Part shown: positions 9,851 to 18,373 of the stretch, piece by piece
Numbering within the stretch: the stretch's first letter is position 1
Layout: each line of letters starts with the position of its first letter
From: Candidatus Atribacteria bacterium
GTDB taxonomy: Bacteria; Atribacterota; JS1; SB-45; 34-128
Assembly (NCBI GenBank): GCA_003451675.1
Contig: DMCY01000084.1
Coordinates: forward strand, 1-51,682
Direction of reading: 5' to 3'
DNA: 51,682 nt
Notes under the pieces: model-generated
The model's input: the letters and a program-made list of their open reading frames with translations, nothing else
The model's database searches: none
Told to the model about the DNA's origin: nothing
Program-made: the position numbers and the translations under genes

Positions 9851-9864
9851 TGTTAACGATTACA
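9851..9864. promoter_or_regulatory. Second, imperfect LacI-type operator
   Basis: TGTTAACGATTACA has the same length and central CG as the neighbouring perfect palindrome, with two half-site mismatches. It abuts the -10 box. Tandem sites 16 bp apart centre to centre suggest cooperative binding. Confidence 0.6.
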
Positions 9865-9892
9865 TTTTATACCAATATTATTCTCCTGTCAA
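9864..9892 (-). promoter_or_regulatory. Sigma-70-type promoter of lacI-type gene
   Basis: Read on the minus strand: TTGACA (9887-9892), a 17-bp spacer, then TAAAAT (9864-9869). Both operators lie immediately downstream. It may also drive the TRAP operon by read-through. Confidence 0.75.
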
Positions 9893-9927
9893 GAAATTTA
9901 TGGAAATTTTGTGAATTTTATTTGGAT

Positions 9928-10038
9928 ATTATAAATCCGGGAGAATGCGGGGGCTGGCTAACCGAGGAAAACACCGTTGCCCTGTTGGACTTGAAAAATA
10001 TAGAGGCAAAGATTATAGACTTAGCGGATAACGTTTAG
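9928..10038 (+). pseudogene. C-terminal remnant of a second YfcE-type phosphoesterase
   Basis: From about 9930 the plus strand encodes INPGECGGWL..., which matches the last 35 residues of the phosphoesterase at the window start in 26 of 35 positions, and ends at the same stop. Everything upstream (the metal-binding domain) is missing; an open frame extends leftward into the lacI promoter but has no family similarity. It is therefore a gene fragment, not an independent small gene. Synonymous and amino acid divergence show it is not a recent duplicate. Confidence 0.8.
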
Positions 10039-10332
10039 AAACAGTTAGCTGGTTACATGGTTAATTGGTTAAGATAGCAAAAAACGTATCTAGTATCTCG
10101 TGAATCGTATCTCGTACAAAATACAGTAATGAGTAATAAAATTATATTTATGAATATGTAAAAACAGGTTACTTATCACATGTTACACATTAATTCACTT
10201 ATTGCTTAGTTAGTTAACTAGTTATAAGACTTCTCTTCTCTTGCATCTTCTTAACCAGCTAACCAAGTAACTAACTAACGAGCTAACTAATTATATACGC
10301 TAAACGCTGTACGCTCCACGCTAGGTTATTTT
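10039..10332. other. Non-coding region with degenerate repeats
   Basis: Nearly 300 bp without a gene. It is built from short repeated words: GTATCTCGT twice near 10.08-10.12 kb; variants of GTTAACTAGTTA, TAACTAACTAAC and their reverse complement (GTTAGCTGGTTA at 10.04 kb versus TAACCAGCTAAC at 10.25 kb); and ACGCTAAACGCTGTACGCT near 10.30 kb. The TTAGCTGGTTA word and its complement could pair over 200 bases. No promoter, RNA gene or protein was recognised. Confidence 0.5.
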
Positions 10333-13056
10333 TCATTCTCTCTCGCTTGCTTCTTGTAACAGTTTTAGAGTCTGTTCCAGTTTCTGCAGTTCTTCTCCAT
10401 ATTTGCTCCAGTTTCCCTCGCGAGCATACTTTTGAGCACTTTCGTAATATCCCGCTGCTTCCTTAATTAAATCTTTAAGAGTTTTTTCTTCACCCGTCAC
10501 TACAATTTCTCTTTCTCTAAAACTCCTAGCAAAGAGCTTCTCTAAAGCATCTTCCAGATTATTTCCTATCACCACATCGGAACCATTAGAAACGATTACT
10601 CTCTTCAGTTCAGGAATCTCACCGGTCTCTGCCCGTAAATACAAAGGCTCAACATAGATTATCGATTCTTCTATAGGGATTACCAGTAAATTTCCCCGGA
10701 TAACCGTAGAACCCTTCTGTCCCCAAAGGGTCAACTGCTGGGAGATTTCCGAATCCTGGTCAATCCTCGCCTCTATCTGCATCGGGCCAAAGATTAACTT
10801 TTCCTTGGGAAATTTATAAACAATCAAGTTACCATAATCCGGCTGGTCATTCTTTGCAGCTAACCAGGCAATCATATTATTCTTGGTAGAAGGAGTAAAG
10901 GGAGTCATTAAAATAAATTCTTCCCTTTCGTGACCCGGAAGTCTGGTTACAATATAATATGGCTCCATCCTGATTTCATTTTCAGCATAAATTTCATTAG
11001 GAGTATTCCAGTAATCTTCCTTATTATAAAATACATCAGGATCCATCATATGGTAAGTAGAATAAAGCTCAGCCTGTACCTGAAAGAGGTCTTTAGGATA
11101 ACGGATATGTTCCTTTAAATTCTCAGGCATCTGGTTAAAGTTCTTAAATAGTTGTGGAAATATATTTTGATATACTTTAACTACGGGGTCCTTCTGATCT
11201 ATAACATAAAAATCCATTGTTCCATTGTAGGCATCAATTACCACCTTGACCGAATTTCTAATATAATTGAAATAACCTCCCTTGATCGGAGTAGAGTAAG
11301 GATAATTACTAGATACGGTATAAGCATCCTGTATCCAGAACAGCTTCCCTTCTTTAGAAATTACCATATAAGGATCTCTGTCGTAACCCAGGAAAGGAGC
11401 TACCTTATTGACTCTCTCCTGAATATTACGATAAATCATAATTTTACTCTCGGGAGTAAAATTAGTAGTAAGTAAAATCTGCATATTAGAATATTTTATG
11501 GAAAATAGAATCCTTCTCCACAGAGAGGAGACCGCAATCCCGCCATTGCCTGCATAGGTACTGTAAACATTATCATCTCCTTTGGGATAATCAAATTCTT
11601 TGGCTTTGGTCTTCACAATTACATAATCTTTGGTTATCTCCCCATAGTAAATCTCCGGTCTTTTAATCGTAAGATTTACACTGGAAACCGGAGGAATATC
11701 TTTAATTAATAAATAAGGAAGACCTTCTCCGCTTATTTTATTAACCGGATTTACCACTGCCCCATAGCCATGAGTATAAGTTAATACCTCATTTACCCAG
11801 GTTCGGGCCTGTTCCGGTATCTTGTTTTTATCTAATTCCCGGGGAGAGACCATCACCTGCTGATAGTTTCCGTTAAAGTAATAACGGTCCATATCTACAC
11901 TATTAAAATCATAGTATAATCTGATGGCCTGAATCTGTTTTAGAGTCTGTTTTATAGGCCTCCAATCCCAGAGTCGGATATTTCTGATCGTCTCATCATT
12001 TTTTTCAATATCCTCCAAACTTATCTCTTCCTTAACTGGAAATTCCTCCTCCTCAATTTTATCTAAACCATATGCTGCCCGGGTAGCTTTAATATTATTT
12101 AATATATAGGGTCTCTCTTTGCTGCTTTCATTAGGTAATACTATCGCCTTCTGCATAATCTCAGGATAAACTCCCCCCAACAAGATAGAGACACCAATCA
12201 ATACCGCCAATCCCAAAGCTGGTAATTTCCAATTTTGCCTTCTGGCAGTTACAAAAAATAGTACTGCACAAACTAAAGCTAAAACCATTAAAATTCTCAG
12301 GGCAAATAGAGTGGCATGAATTTCTGTATAACCTGCTCCATAGATAACCGCACGGGTAGAATAGAGAATCTTAAAGGCATTTAACCAATACTGCCAAGAT
12401 TTTAAAATTAATATGAAGCCGATAAGTAAGGAAAGATGCACCTTGACCGGGGTTTCAATAACCAGTTTTCTATATTCGTATTTTACCGCTTTTTTAATAA
12501 TATAAATGGCGGCAACGACAACAGTAATTAAGGTAAGAGCAAAGGATAGCCAGTTTCTGACGAATTCCCAGAAAGGAAGACTGAACATATAAAAACCGAT
12601 ATCCTTATTAAAGATGGGGTCAGTTATTCCAAATGAAGTCCTGTTTAAATAAATCAGAATCTTTTCCCAGCTGGCGCCCTCGGAGAATCCCATAAATAGC
12701 GCCAAAATCAGGGAAAACCAGAAAACAAATTTTTTATTTATCTGAATATTTTGCAGACTTTTATACAGTTGAATCTCCGGCCTTTCAAACTCATCCTGGC
12801 TTATTTCCACCTGAAACTCCGGAGCAAAACGTCGGGCAAAAGAAAGATTTATAAAAGACAATATAAAAAATGCTGCGGCAAAAAACAGCATAACTACCCC
12901 TTTAGTCAGTAGTATCTTCCAAAAAACATTAACATATTGTACTGACTTAAACCATATTAAATCAATATAAATTGAAGCAATCGCACCCACAATTATTACC
13001 ACTAATAAGATTATACCAATAATTACCCATTTTAAATTTTTTGTTTTAGCAGCCAT
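10333..13056 (-). CDS. UPF0182 family membrane protein
   Basis: 907 aa, normal for the UPF0182 family. About seven membrane helices fill the first 300 residues (for example WVIIGIILLVVIIVGAIASI at the start), followed by a large extracytoplasmic domain with family blocks such as NNIKATRAAYGLD, NLTIKRPEIYYGE and YPYSTPIKGG..NYIRNSVKVV. The last 40 residues are charged and helical. The family has no established biochemical role. The ATG has GGAGGG 7 bases upstream and a good promoter lies 34 bp before it. It stands alone, not in an evident operon. Confidence 0.95.
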   Translation of the reverse strand: MAAKTKNLKWVIIGIILLVVIIVGAIASIYIDLIWFKSVQYVNVFWKILLTKGVVMLFFAAAFFILSFINLSFARRFAPEFQVEISQDEFERPEIQLYKSLQNIQINKKFVFWFSLILALFMGFSEGASWEKILIYLNRTSFGITDPIFNKDIGFYMFSLPFWEFVRNWLSFALTLITVVVAAIYIIKKAVKYEYRKLVIETPVKVHLSLLIGFILILKSWQYWLNAFKILYSTRAVIYGAGYTEIHATLFALRILMVLALVCAVLFFVTARRQNWKLPALGLAVLIGVSILLGGVYPEIMQKAIVLPNESSKERPYILNNIKATRAAYGLDKIEEEEFPVKEEISLEDIEKNDETIRNIRLWDWRPIKQTLKQIQAIRLYYDFNSVDMDRYYFNGNYQQVMVSPRELDKNKIPEQARTWVNEVLTYTHGYGAVVNPVNKISGEGLPYLLIKDIPPVSSVNLTIKRPEIYYGEITKDYVIVKTKAKEFDYPKGDDNVYSTYAGNGGIAVSSLWRRILFSIKYSNMQILLTTNFTPESKIMIYRNIQERVNKVAPFLGYDRDPYMVISKEGKLFWIQDAYTVSSNYPYSTPIKGGYFNYIRNSVKVVIDAYNGTMDFYVIDQKDPVVKVYQNIFPQLFKNFNQMPENLKEHIRYPKDLFQVQAELYSTYHMMDPDVFYNKEDYWNTPNEIYAENEIRMEPYYIVTRLPGHEREEFILMTPFTPSTKNNMIAWLAAKNDQPDYGNLIVYKFPKEKLIFGPMQIEARIDQDSEISQQLTLWGQKGSTVIRGNLLVIPIEESIIYVEPLYLRAETGEIPELKRVIVSNGSDVVIGNNLEDALEKLFARSFREREIVVTGEEKTLKDLIKEAAGYYESAQKYAREGNWSKYGEELQKLEQTLKLLQEASERE

Positions 13057-13089
13057 CTCTTCCCTCCAATTTTTATTTTTTATACCTGT

Positions 13090-13117
13090 ATTATATCATG
13101 CTACACCAGCATTGCAA
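13090..13117 (-). promoter_or_regulatory. Promoter of the UPF0182 gene
   Basis: Minus strand TTGCAA (13112-13117), 16-bp spacer, TATAAT (13090-13095), about 34 bp from the start codon. The -10 box is perfect and the -35 box is four of six. Confidence 0.7.
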
Positions 13118-13124
13118 TAAATGA

Positions 13125-13167
13125 AAAAAGTTGCCAAAAGGTGCCAGGCACCTTTTGGCAACTTTTT
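13125..13167. terminator. Perfect 43-bp palindrome, terminator of the P1 peptidase gene
   Basis: Two 21-bp arms centred on GGTGCCAGGCACC and flanked by A5 and T5 form a strong hairpin with U-tracts in both directions. It overlaps the stop codon of the P1-family gene (minus strand) and lies just above the UPF0182 promoter. The core GGTGCCAGGCACC is a word seen repeatedly between genes in many bacteria, so it may also be a member of a palindromic repeat family. Confidence 0.85.
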
Positions 13168-14152
13168 AAAATAAATCCTTATAACTTTTAAGTTTAAAAA
13201 GAGATTCTGCGTTTTTTATTGCCTTTACGATTGCCCGAGCCATTACTTCTGCAGCAATTGCCCCCACCACATTTGCTCCTGCCTCTACCTCGCCGGTGGC
13301 CATACAAAAGATAGTATCCCCGTCAAACATTGTATGAGCGGGGCTTATAGTCCGGGCATAACCATCCTGGGCCATCATCGCTACTTTGGTTGCTCCGTCC
13401 TTGGTTAGCTTTGCATTAGTGGCTATAACTCCTATAGTAGTATTTTTTGAAAAATTACTTCCGCTTCTTTGAGGAAAATTTCTCAAGAAAGACATAGTGT
13501 TAGCAAATTCTTTTTTATCCTCACTTAAAACCCCGGCAATAATCTCTCCACTTTCCGGGTCAACTACATCTCCAAAACAGTTCACTGCCACTATGGCTCC
13601 TATTATTAGCTCTTGAGACTTAAAGCTGGCCGTGCCCAGACCGCTCTTCATACAACGAAGTCCACCAAATATCTTCCCTACCGTTGCCCCGGTCCCAGCT
13701 CCAATGTTCCCCTGTCTGATTTCTTCTTCATTTGCCTTAAGGCAGGCCTCATAGCCCATCTTAGCATCAGGCCTTATCCGGTAATCACCTATATCTAGAT
13801 CAAAGAGGACTGCCCCGGGGACAATAGGAACTTTAGTTAACACCACATCGAAACCTATTCCTCTTTCTTCTAAATATTTCATCACCCCTGAAGCTCCATC
13901 GAGTCCAAAGGCACTGCCTCCGCCCAAATAGATAGCGTGGGCTTTATCTACTAGATTTACCGGATTTAAAAGGTCCGTCTCCCGCGTGCCCGGAGCTCCT
14001 CCCCGCACATCAACTCCTGTTGTTGCTCCTTTTTCACAGATAACTACCGTACAGCCGGTCCCGGCTTTTAAATTCTGACTGTGACCTACTTTTATTCCCG
14101 GCACATCGGTAATGGCATCTTTCAAAACTCTCGAACTCCCCTTATCATTCAT
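13166..14152 (-). CDS. P1 (S58/DmpA-like) family peptidase
   Basis: 328 aa. Members of this family fold as an alpha-beta-beta-alpha sandwich, self-cleave into two chains and expose an N-terminal nucleophile; activities include D-aminopeptidase and nylon-oligomer hydrolase. Visible blocks: DVPGIKVGHSQN, GTGCTVVIC, GGAPGTRETDLL, LGGGSAFGLD and GAGTGATVGK. The probable self-cleavage point is N237-T238 in KNTTIGVIATNA, resembling the Asn/Thr pair of NylC rather than the Gly-Ser of DmpA. The cleavage call is inference. No signal peptide, so cytosolic. It has its own terminator. Confidence 0.93.
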   Translation of the reverse strand: MNDKGSSRVLKDAITDVPGIKVGHSQNLKAGTGCTVVICEKGATTGVDVRGGAPGTRETDLLNPVNLVDKAHAIYLGGGSAFGLDGASGVMKYLEERGIGFDVVLTKVPIVPGAVLFDLDIGDYRIRPDAKMGYEACLKANEEEIRQGNIGAGTGATVGKIFGGLRCMKSGLGTASFKSQELIIGAIVAVNCFGDVVDPESGEIIAGVLSEDKKEFANTMSFLRNFPQRSGSNFSKNTTIGVIATNAKLTKDGATKVAMMAQDGYARTISPAHTMFDGDTIFCMATGEVEAGANVVGAIAAEVMARAIVKAIKNAESLFKLKSYKDLF

Positions 14153-14431
14153 CTCTTATACTCCTTATCTTTAAGATTATTTTACCCGAAGCTTCTATCT
14201 AATCTCTTTTTTAAAGTATAGCTTATTATACTATTCGATAAAACAAATGAAAAACCCTCTTTTTTATAATAGTTTTTTGTTTTCAGAATAATAACTTATT
14301 ATGCGTCCTTTTAGATAATGTAGGAGTATATTACTATATGGTCTTAGCAGTATATAAGATAAGGGTATTGATATATATGTTTTACCCTTCAAAAATTGCT
14401 ACTCTTTTAAAATAAAAGGTTTACATTTTAA

Positions 14432-15619
14432 CTATAAACAAGCTTTATAAATTGATATTACTTCTTCTAAAGATAATTTATAGGGATCTGAATATTTAAA
14501 AAGAGAACCCATAGTATTCATCGAATTTTCGGCTAATATTTCTGCCTCTTCTTTTCTAATACCAAAATTACTAAGTTTAAGGTCATCCATACCAATATTT
14601 TTAATAAGTTTTTTCAGGGAAGTAATAAAAGAAAATGCTTTTTCTTTTTCAGGAAGAAGGTCAATATTTTCTCCCATAGCTTTTGCCAAACCTACAAACC
14701 TCTCAGGGCATTTTTCTGCCATAAAGCTAAAATATGCTACAGATAAAGCAATTAAACCTGCTCCATGAGGCAGCTCCGGGTGAAAAGCACTAAGGGCATG
14801 CTCCATAGAATGGTGGGAGACGCAAAAAGACAAAGACTCAACTATTCCTGATTCTGTACTGGCCCAGGCAACAGCTGAACGTGCTTCCAAGTTTTTACCT
14901 TCATGAACAGCTAAGGGAAGATATTTTGTGATAAGACTTACTGCTTCTAAAGCATACATATCGCTTGCCGGTTGATTTTTTATAGATAGATACCCTTCTG
15001 CAGAATGGAAAAAAGCATCCATCCCTTGATAAGCGGTAAAATCTGAAGGGATACTTAACATCAGCTCAGGGTCTACTATAGCCAAAGATGGCAAGCTATA
15101 ATCACCACCAAATCCAATTTTTTCATTGGTCTCTGTTTTGGTGATAACTGTCCAGGGATCGGTTTCAGTCCCTGTCCCGGCGGTAGTGGGAATGGCAACT
15201 ATCGGTAGAGCTCCTTTTTTTACTTCTTTGCCTTTACCACTGCCTTCGCTTATATAATCCCAATATTCTCCTGGATTTTTAGCCATAATAGCAATACTTT
15301 TTGCAGAATCAATTGAGCTTCCACCTCCCAAACCAATAACGAAATCACAGTTATTATCTTTGGCCATTTTAGCTCCTTCAGCTACATGTTCTGATATGGG
15401 ATTAGGAAGAATTTTATCGAACAGAACGGTTTGAACTCCATTTTCTTTTAAATATCCCGTGACCCGGTCAAGATAACCATATTTTTTCATTGAATTTCCA
15501 GAACTGATAACCACAAGAGCTTTTTTACCCGGTAAATATGGTGTAGTAGAGAGTATATTCAGTTTACCTGCTCCAAATATAATCCGAGTTGGCATGTAAT
15601 AATTAAATTCTAATTTCAT
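14432..15619 (-). CDS. Iron-containing alcohol dehydrogenase
   Basis: 395 aa group III metal-dependent NAD(P) alcohol dehydrogenase. The cofactor motif GGGSSIDSAKS (about 97-107), the PTTAGTGTE segment, and the metal ligands in GMDAFFHSAEG and HHSMEHALSAFHPELPHGAG are all present. Substrates in the family range from primary alcohols to diols, glycerol and lactaldehyde. It is the last gene of the large SorC-headed cluster, so oxidation of a polyol or reduction of an aldehyde formed from the sugar is likely. Gap of 51 bp from the M42 gene. Confidence 0.93.
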   Translation of the reverse strand: MKLEFNYYMPTRIIFGAGKLNILSTTPYLPGKKALVVISSGNSMKKYGYLDRVTGYLKENGVQTVLFDKILPNPISEHVAEGAKMAKDNNCDFVIGLGGGSSIDSAKSIAIMAKNPGEYWDYISEGSGKGKEVKKGALPIVAIPTTAGTGTETDPWTVITKTETNEKIGFGGDYSLPSLAIVDPELMLSIPSDFTAYQGMDAFFHSAEGYLSIKNQPASDMYALEAVSLITKYLPLAVHEGKNLEARSAVAWASTESGIVESLSFCVSHHSMEHALSAFHPELPHGAGLIALSVAYFSFMAEKCPERFVGLAKAMGENIDLLPEKEKAFSFITSLKKLIKNIGMDDLKLSNFGIRKEEAEILAENSMNTMGSLFKYSDPYKLSLEEVISIYKACL

Positions 15620-15670
15620 TTATTCTCCTCCTTATATTATTTCTATAAAAGTTTGTTGGTAATTAATATT

Positions 15671-16762
15671 TTAAATACGTGAAAGATTAACATTTTTTGG
15701 TAAATGCAGTATAAAAACCTCTAATAATTCAATTAATTGTTCGATATCTCTTAAATGGCAGCTTTCCAGAGGAGTATGCGTATATCTTGCTGGGAAGCCT
15801 ACCTCTATCGAGGGAATTCCTTTATTCTCGAGTTGCAAAAAGGAAGCATCGGTCAAGCCTCCGTAAAAGACATTCCTCTGTACTTTAATGTCTGCTTTAT
15901 TTGAAGCTTTTTCAAATAAATTTAGTAATTTCGGATTAGGCACAACACCTCCCAGGGTGCCCCTGCCGTGAAAACTATAAGTGTTAATCACCGGTCCTCC
16001 TCCAAGCTTTACCTTTGTTTTATCGAGATCAGGTGTATCGCAAGATACCGCCACATCTATAGCTATGGCAAAATCGGGGTTTATTGCCCGGGCAGCAGGT
16101 AACACTCCCCTTAAATTATATTCCTCCTGAACCGAACCTACCAGATAAATTTCCGGAGAATATTCTTTATTTAGAAGTCTTTCCATAAGGCAAAGTAGAA
16201 CCAGGCAGCCTCCCCGGTTATCAATTGCAGGGGAAAAAACAATAGGACCGTTTTGAATAAAATCCCTGGCGTAAGTAATTGAACTACCCACATTGACCCC
16301 TAAAGATAGGACTTCTTGAGAGCTAGAACAGCCTATATCGATGTACAGTTCCTCGATAGGTATTACCTTATATCTTTCACTGACAGCGGTAAGATGGTGA
16401 GATTTGCTGCCGACAATTCCTTCGATAAAATTACCTTTCTCTTCTCTTACCAGCACTTTGCAGCCTAACAGTATCTTTTCGGGGATGCCCCCAATTTTCT
16501 CTACTCTCAGAAAACCCCTGGAACTAATTTTACGTACAATCATTCCCACTTCGTCCATATGAGCTATTATCATAATTTTTGGCCCCTTAGAAGGAGCCCC
16601 AAAACTGCTTATGACATTCCCCAGTGAATCAACCTCTGCTTTAATTCCGTATGCCTTTACCTTTTCATACATATATTTAATCATCGGCTCTTCAAAACCG
16701 GAAGGGCTGGGGATAGCGGTTAATTCTCTAAGCTGATCTTCTAATCTTTTAAATTCATTCAT
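15671..16762 (-). CDS. M42-family metallopeptidase
   Basis: About 363 aa cocatalytic metallo-aminopeptidase of the M42 (TET/FrvX) family, which forms large cytosolic shells that trim peptides. Metal-site motifs are visible: IAHMDEVG, PAIDNRGGC, the catalytic glutamates in SVQEEYN, AIDVAVS, and the C-terminal histidine in YTHTPLESCH. The ATG at 16762 (GAGG 9 bases upstream) is preferred to a TTG five codons earlier. It lies 30 bp after an FGGY kinase. M42 genes occur in several sugar clusters (frvX in E. coli) without an agreed role there. Confidence 0.93.
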   Translation of the reverse strand: MNEFKRLEDQLRELTAIPSPSGFEEPMIKYMYEKVKAYGIKAEVDSLGNVISSFGAPSKGPKIMIIAHMDEVGMIVRKISSRGFLRVEKIGGIPEKILLGCKVLVREEKGNFIEGIVGSKSHHLTAVSERYKVIPIEELYIDIGCSSSQEVLSLGVNVGSSITYARDFIQNGPIVFSPAIDNRGGCLVLLCLMERLLNKEYSPEIYLVGSVQEEYNLRGVLPAARAINPDFAIAIDVAVSCDTPDLDKTKVKLGGGPVINTYSFHGRGTLGGVVPNPKLLNLFEKASNKADIKVQRNVFYGGLTDASFLQLENKGIPSIEVGFPARYTHTPLESCHLRDIEQLIELLEVFILHLPKNVNLSRI

Positions 16763-16791
16763 AATTAATTTCCTCAATTTTTTTATAAATT

Positions 16792-18291
16792 TTATTTTTT
16801 AGAAATGGCTACCAAGTTGTGAGATACTTTAGATGTTGCTCGATACAGCTCTTTATAAAGCTTAAAATATTCACCGTACAGAGAACTATTTTTCTCTATA
16901 GGAGTTATTTTTTTATCCCATTCAATCCAACTTAAAATATCCTCTAACGATTTATTATATCCAATGCCCAAGCCTGCTAAAAAAGCATCACCATAACAAG
17001 CCCCTAAAGTTATTTTAGGAACCAACTGATCTAATTTTGTAACATCGCTTACAATCTGTAATAAGACCGTACTGTTGGTTCCTCCCCCGATAGCTACCGC
17101 TCTCCTTACCGGCAGACCCGCTTTCTCTATGTTCTCTATATTATCTCTAATACCATAAGCTATTGCTTCTAAAATTGCCCTGAAGATATGTCCCTTTTTA
17201 TGGAATAGGCTTAATCCGACTAACGCTCCTCGGGCATTAGGGTCATTTACCGGAGTCCTTTCTCCACTAAAATAAGGTAAGAGCAAAAGCCCTTCAGATC
17301 CCGGGGAAATTTCCTCAGCCAATTTATCTAATAACTGGTATGGATAACCGTCTAATAGGTCACTGAACCAGGACATTACTGCTCCTGAAGTAGACATACC
17401 GGCGGCAATTGCATACTGCTCTGGCTGTAAAAATATAGTAGGCCATATATTTCTGTCCGCTTTAGCAAATTTATCGGTTATCTCTATAAAGAAGGAGCTA
17501 GTTCCGTACATTATCATTAAGTCACCGTTTTCTACTACTCCGGAACTTATAGCTTCTGATGCTGCATCTGATGTACCGGTAATGACTTTTGTGCCCTCTT
17601 TCAATCCTGTTTCTTCGGCAGCTTCTCCGGTAATCTCACCAACTACGTCGGTAGTCCAGGTTATCTCGGGTAATAAGTCGAGGGGGGCATCCGGCCAAAG
17701 AGTGTCTGTCCATTCTTTTTTCCTGCAGTCAAAGAGGGGATTAAAGGTACTTGCCGTATAATAATCTATTACCGAACGGCCGGTCAAACGGTAGACCAAA
17801 TAAGTTGTAGCGGTAACGATCTTGGCTGTCTTTCTAAAAAGCTCTGGTTCATTTTTCATAAACCACAATATCTTCGGACCGGCAGCTTGAGAGGATAGAA
17901 GAATTCCGTTATATTTCAGAAGCTTATCCTTGCCTATTCTTTCAGTCATTTCAGAGATCTCTTTTTCAGCTCGATTATCTATTCCGTACAAAATAGCGTT
18001 CCGAAGCGGCTCCCCCTTACTATTTAAAGGTAGCATAGTCGGGGCAATAGCACTACAGCCCACCGCCGAAATAGAGCCATTGTCAATACCAGTCTTTTGG
18101 AGAAGGTCTTTAGTTAAAAATACAAAATCATCCCACCAGGAAAAAGCATTATGCTCGGCATAACCAGCCTTAGGAATAATCAGATTATGAGTGCAGCAAG
18201 AATCTCCTAATACTACACCATCTTTAGTTACGATAACTCCTTTTGACCCATGAGTGCCTATATCAATACCTAAAGTACAGCCTTCATGCAT
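16792..18291 (-). CDS. FGGY-family carbohydrate kinase (xylulokinase-like)
   Basis: About 499 aa sugar kinase with the two-domain ASKHA fold. N-terminal phosphate loop LGIDIGTHGSKGVIV, YGIDNRAEKEI, ITGTSDAASEAISSG and the C-terminal AIGGGTNSTVLLQIVSDV are visible. Overall it is closest in look to xylulokinase-type FGGY proteins. I prefer the second ATG (18291) because AGAGG lies six bases before it and abuts the first. It is one of two FGGY kinases in the cluster; two kinases plus DhaKL suggest either several substrates or two phosphorylation steps. Confidence 0.9.
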   Translation of the reverse strand: MHEGCTLGIDIGTHGSKGVIVTKDGVVLGDSCCTHNLIIPKAGYAEHNAFSWWDDFVFLTKDLLQKTGIDNGSISAVGCSAIAPTMLPLNSKGEPLRNAILYGIDNRAEKEISEMTERIGKDKLLKYNGILLSSQAAGPKILWFMKNEPELFRKTAKIVTATTYLVYRLTGRSVIDYYTASTFNPLFDCRKKEWTDTLWPDAPLDLLPEITWTTDVVGEITGEAAEETGLKEGTKVITGTSDAASEAISSGVVENGDLMIMYGTSSFFIEITDKFAKADRNIWPTIFLQPEQYAIAAGMSTSGAVMSWFSDLLDGYPYQLLDKLAEEISPGSEGLLLLPYFSGERTPVNDPNARGALVGLSLFHKKGHIFRAILEAIAYGIRDNIENIEKAGLPVRRAVAIGGGTNSTVLLQIVSDVTKLDQLVPKITLGACYGDAFLAGLGIGYNKSLEDILSWIEWDKKITPIEKNSSLYGEYFKLYKELYRATSKVSHNLVAISKK

Positions 18292-18373
18292 AATCATCCT
18301 CTTTTAAAATTAAGTTTTGACAAACCTGAAAATAAGCATTTATAACTGACAGATAATTAGTTATGAAGAATTT

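Noticed and set aside
9850..10038. A 62-aa plus-strand open frame as an independent small gene
   Set aside because: Only its last 35 codons have similarity, to the end of the phosphoesterase; the rest lies over the lacI promoter.
14153..14431. Small RNA or extra gene between the P1 peptidase and the alcohol dehydrogenase
   Set aside because: Only AT-rich sequence with scattered TATAAT-like words; no hairpin with a U-tract and no open frame.
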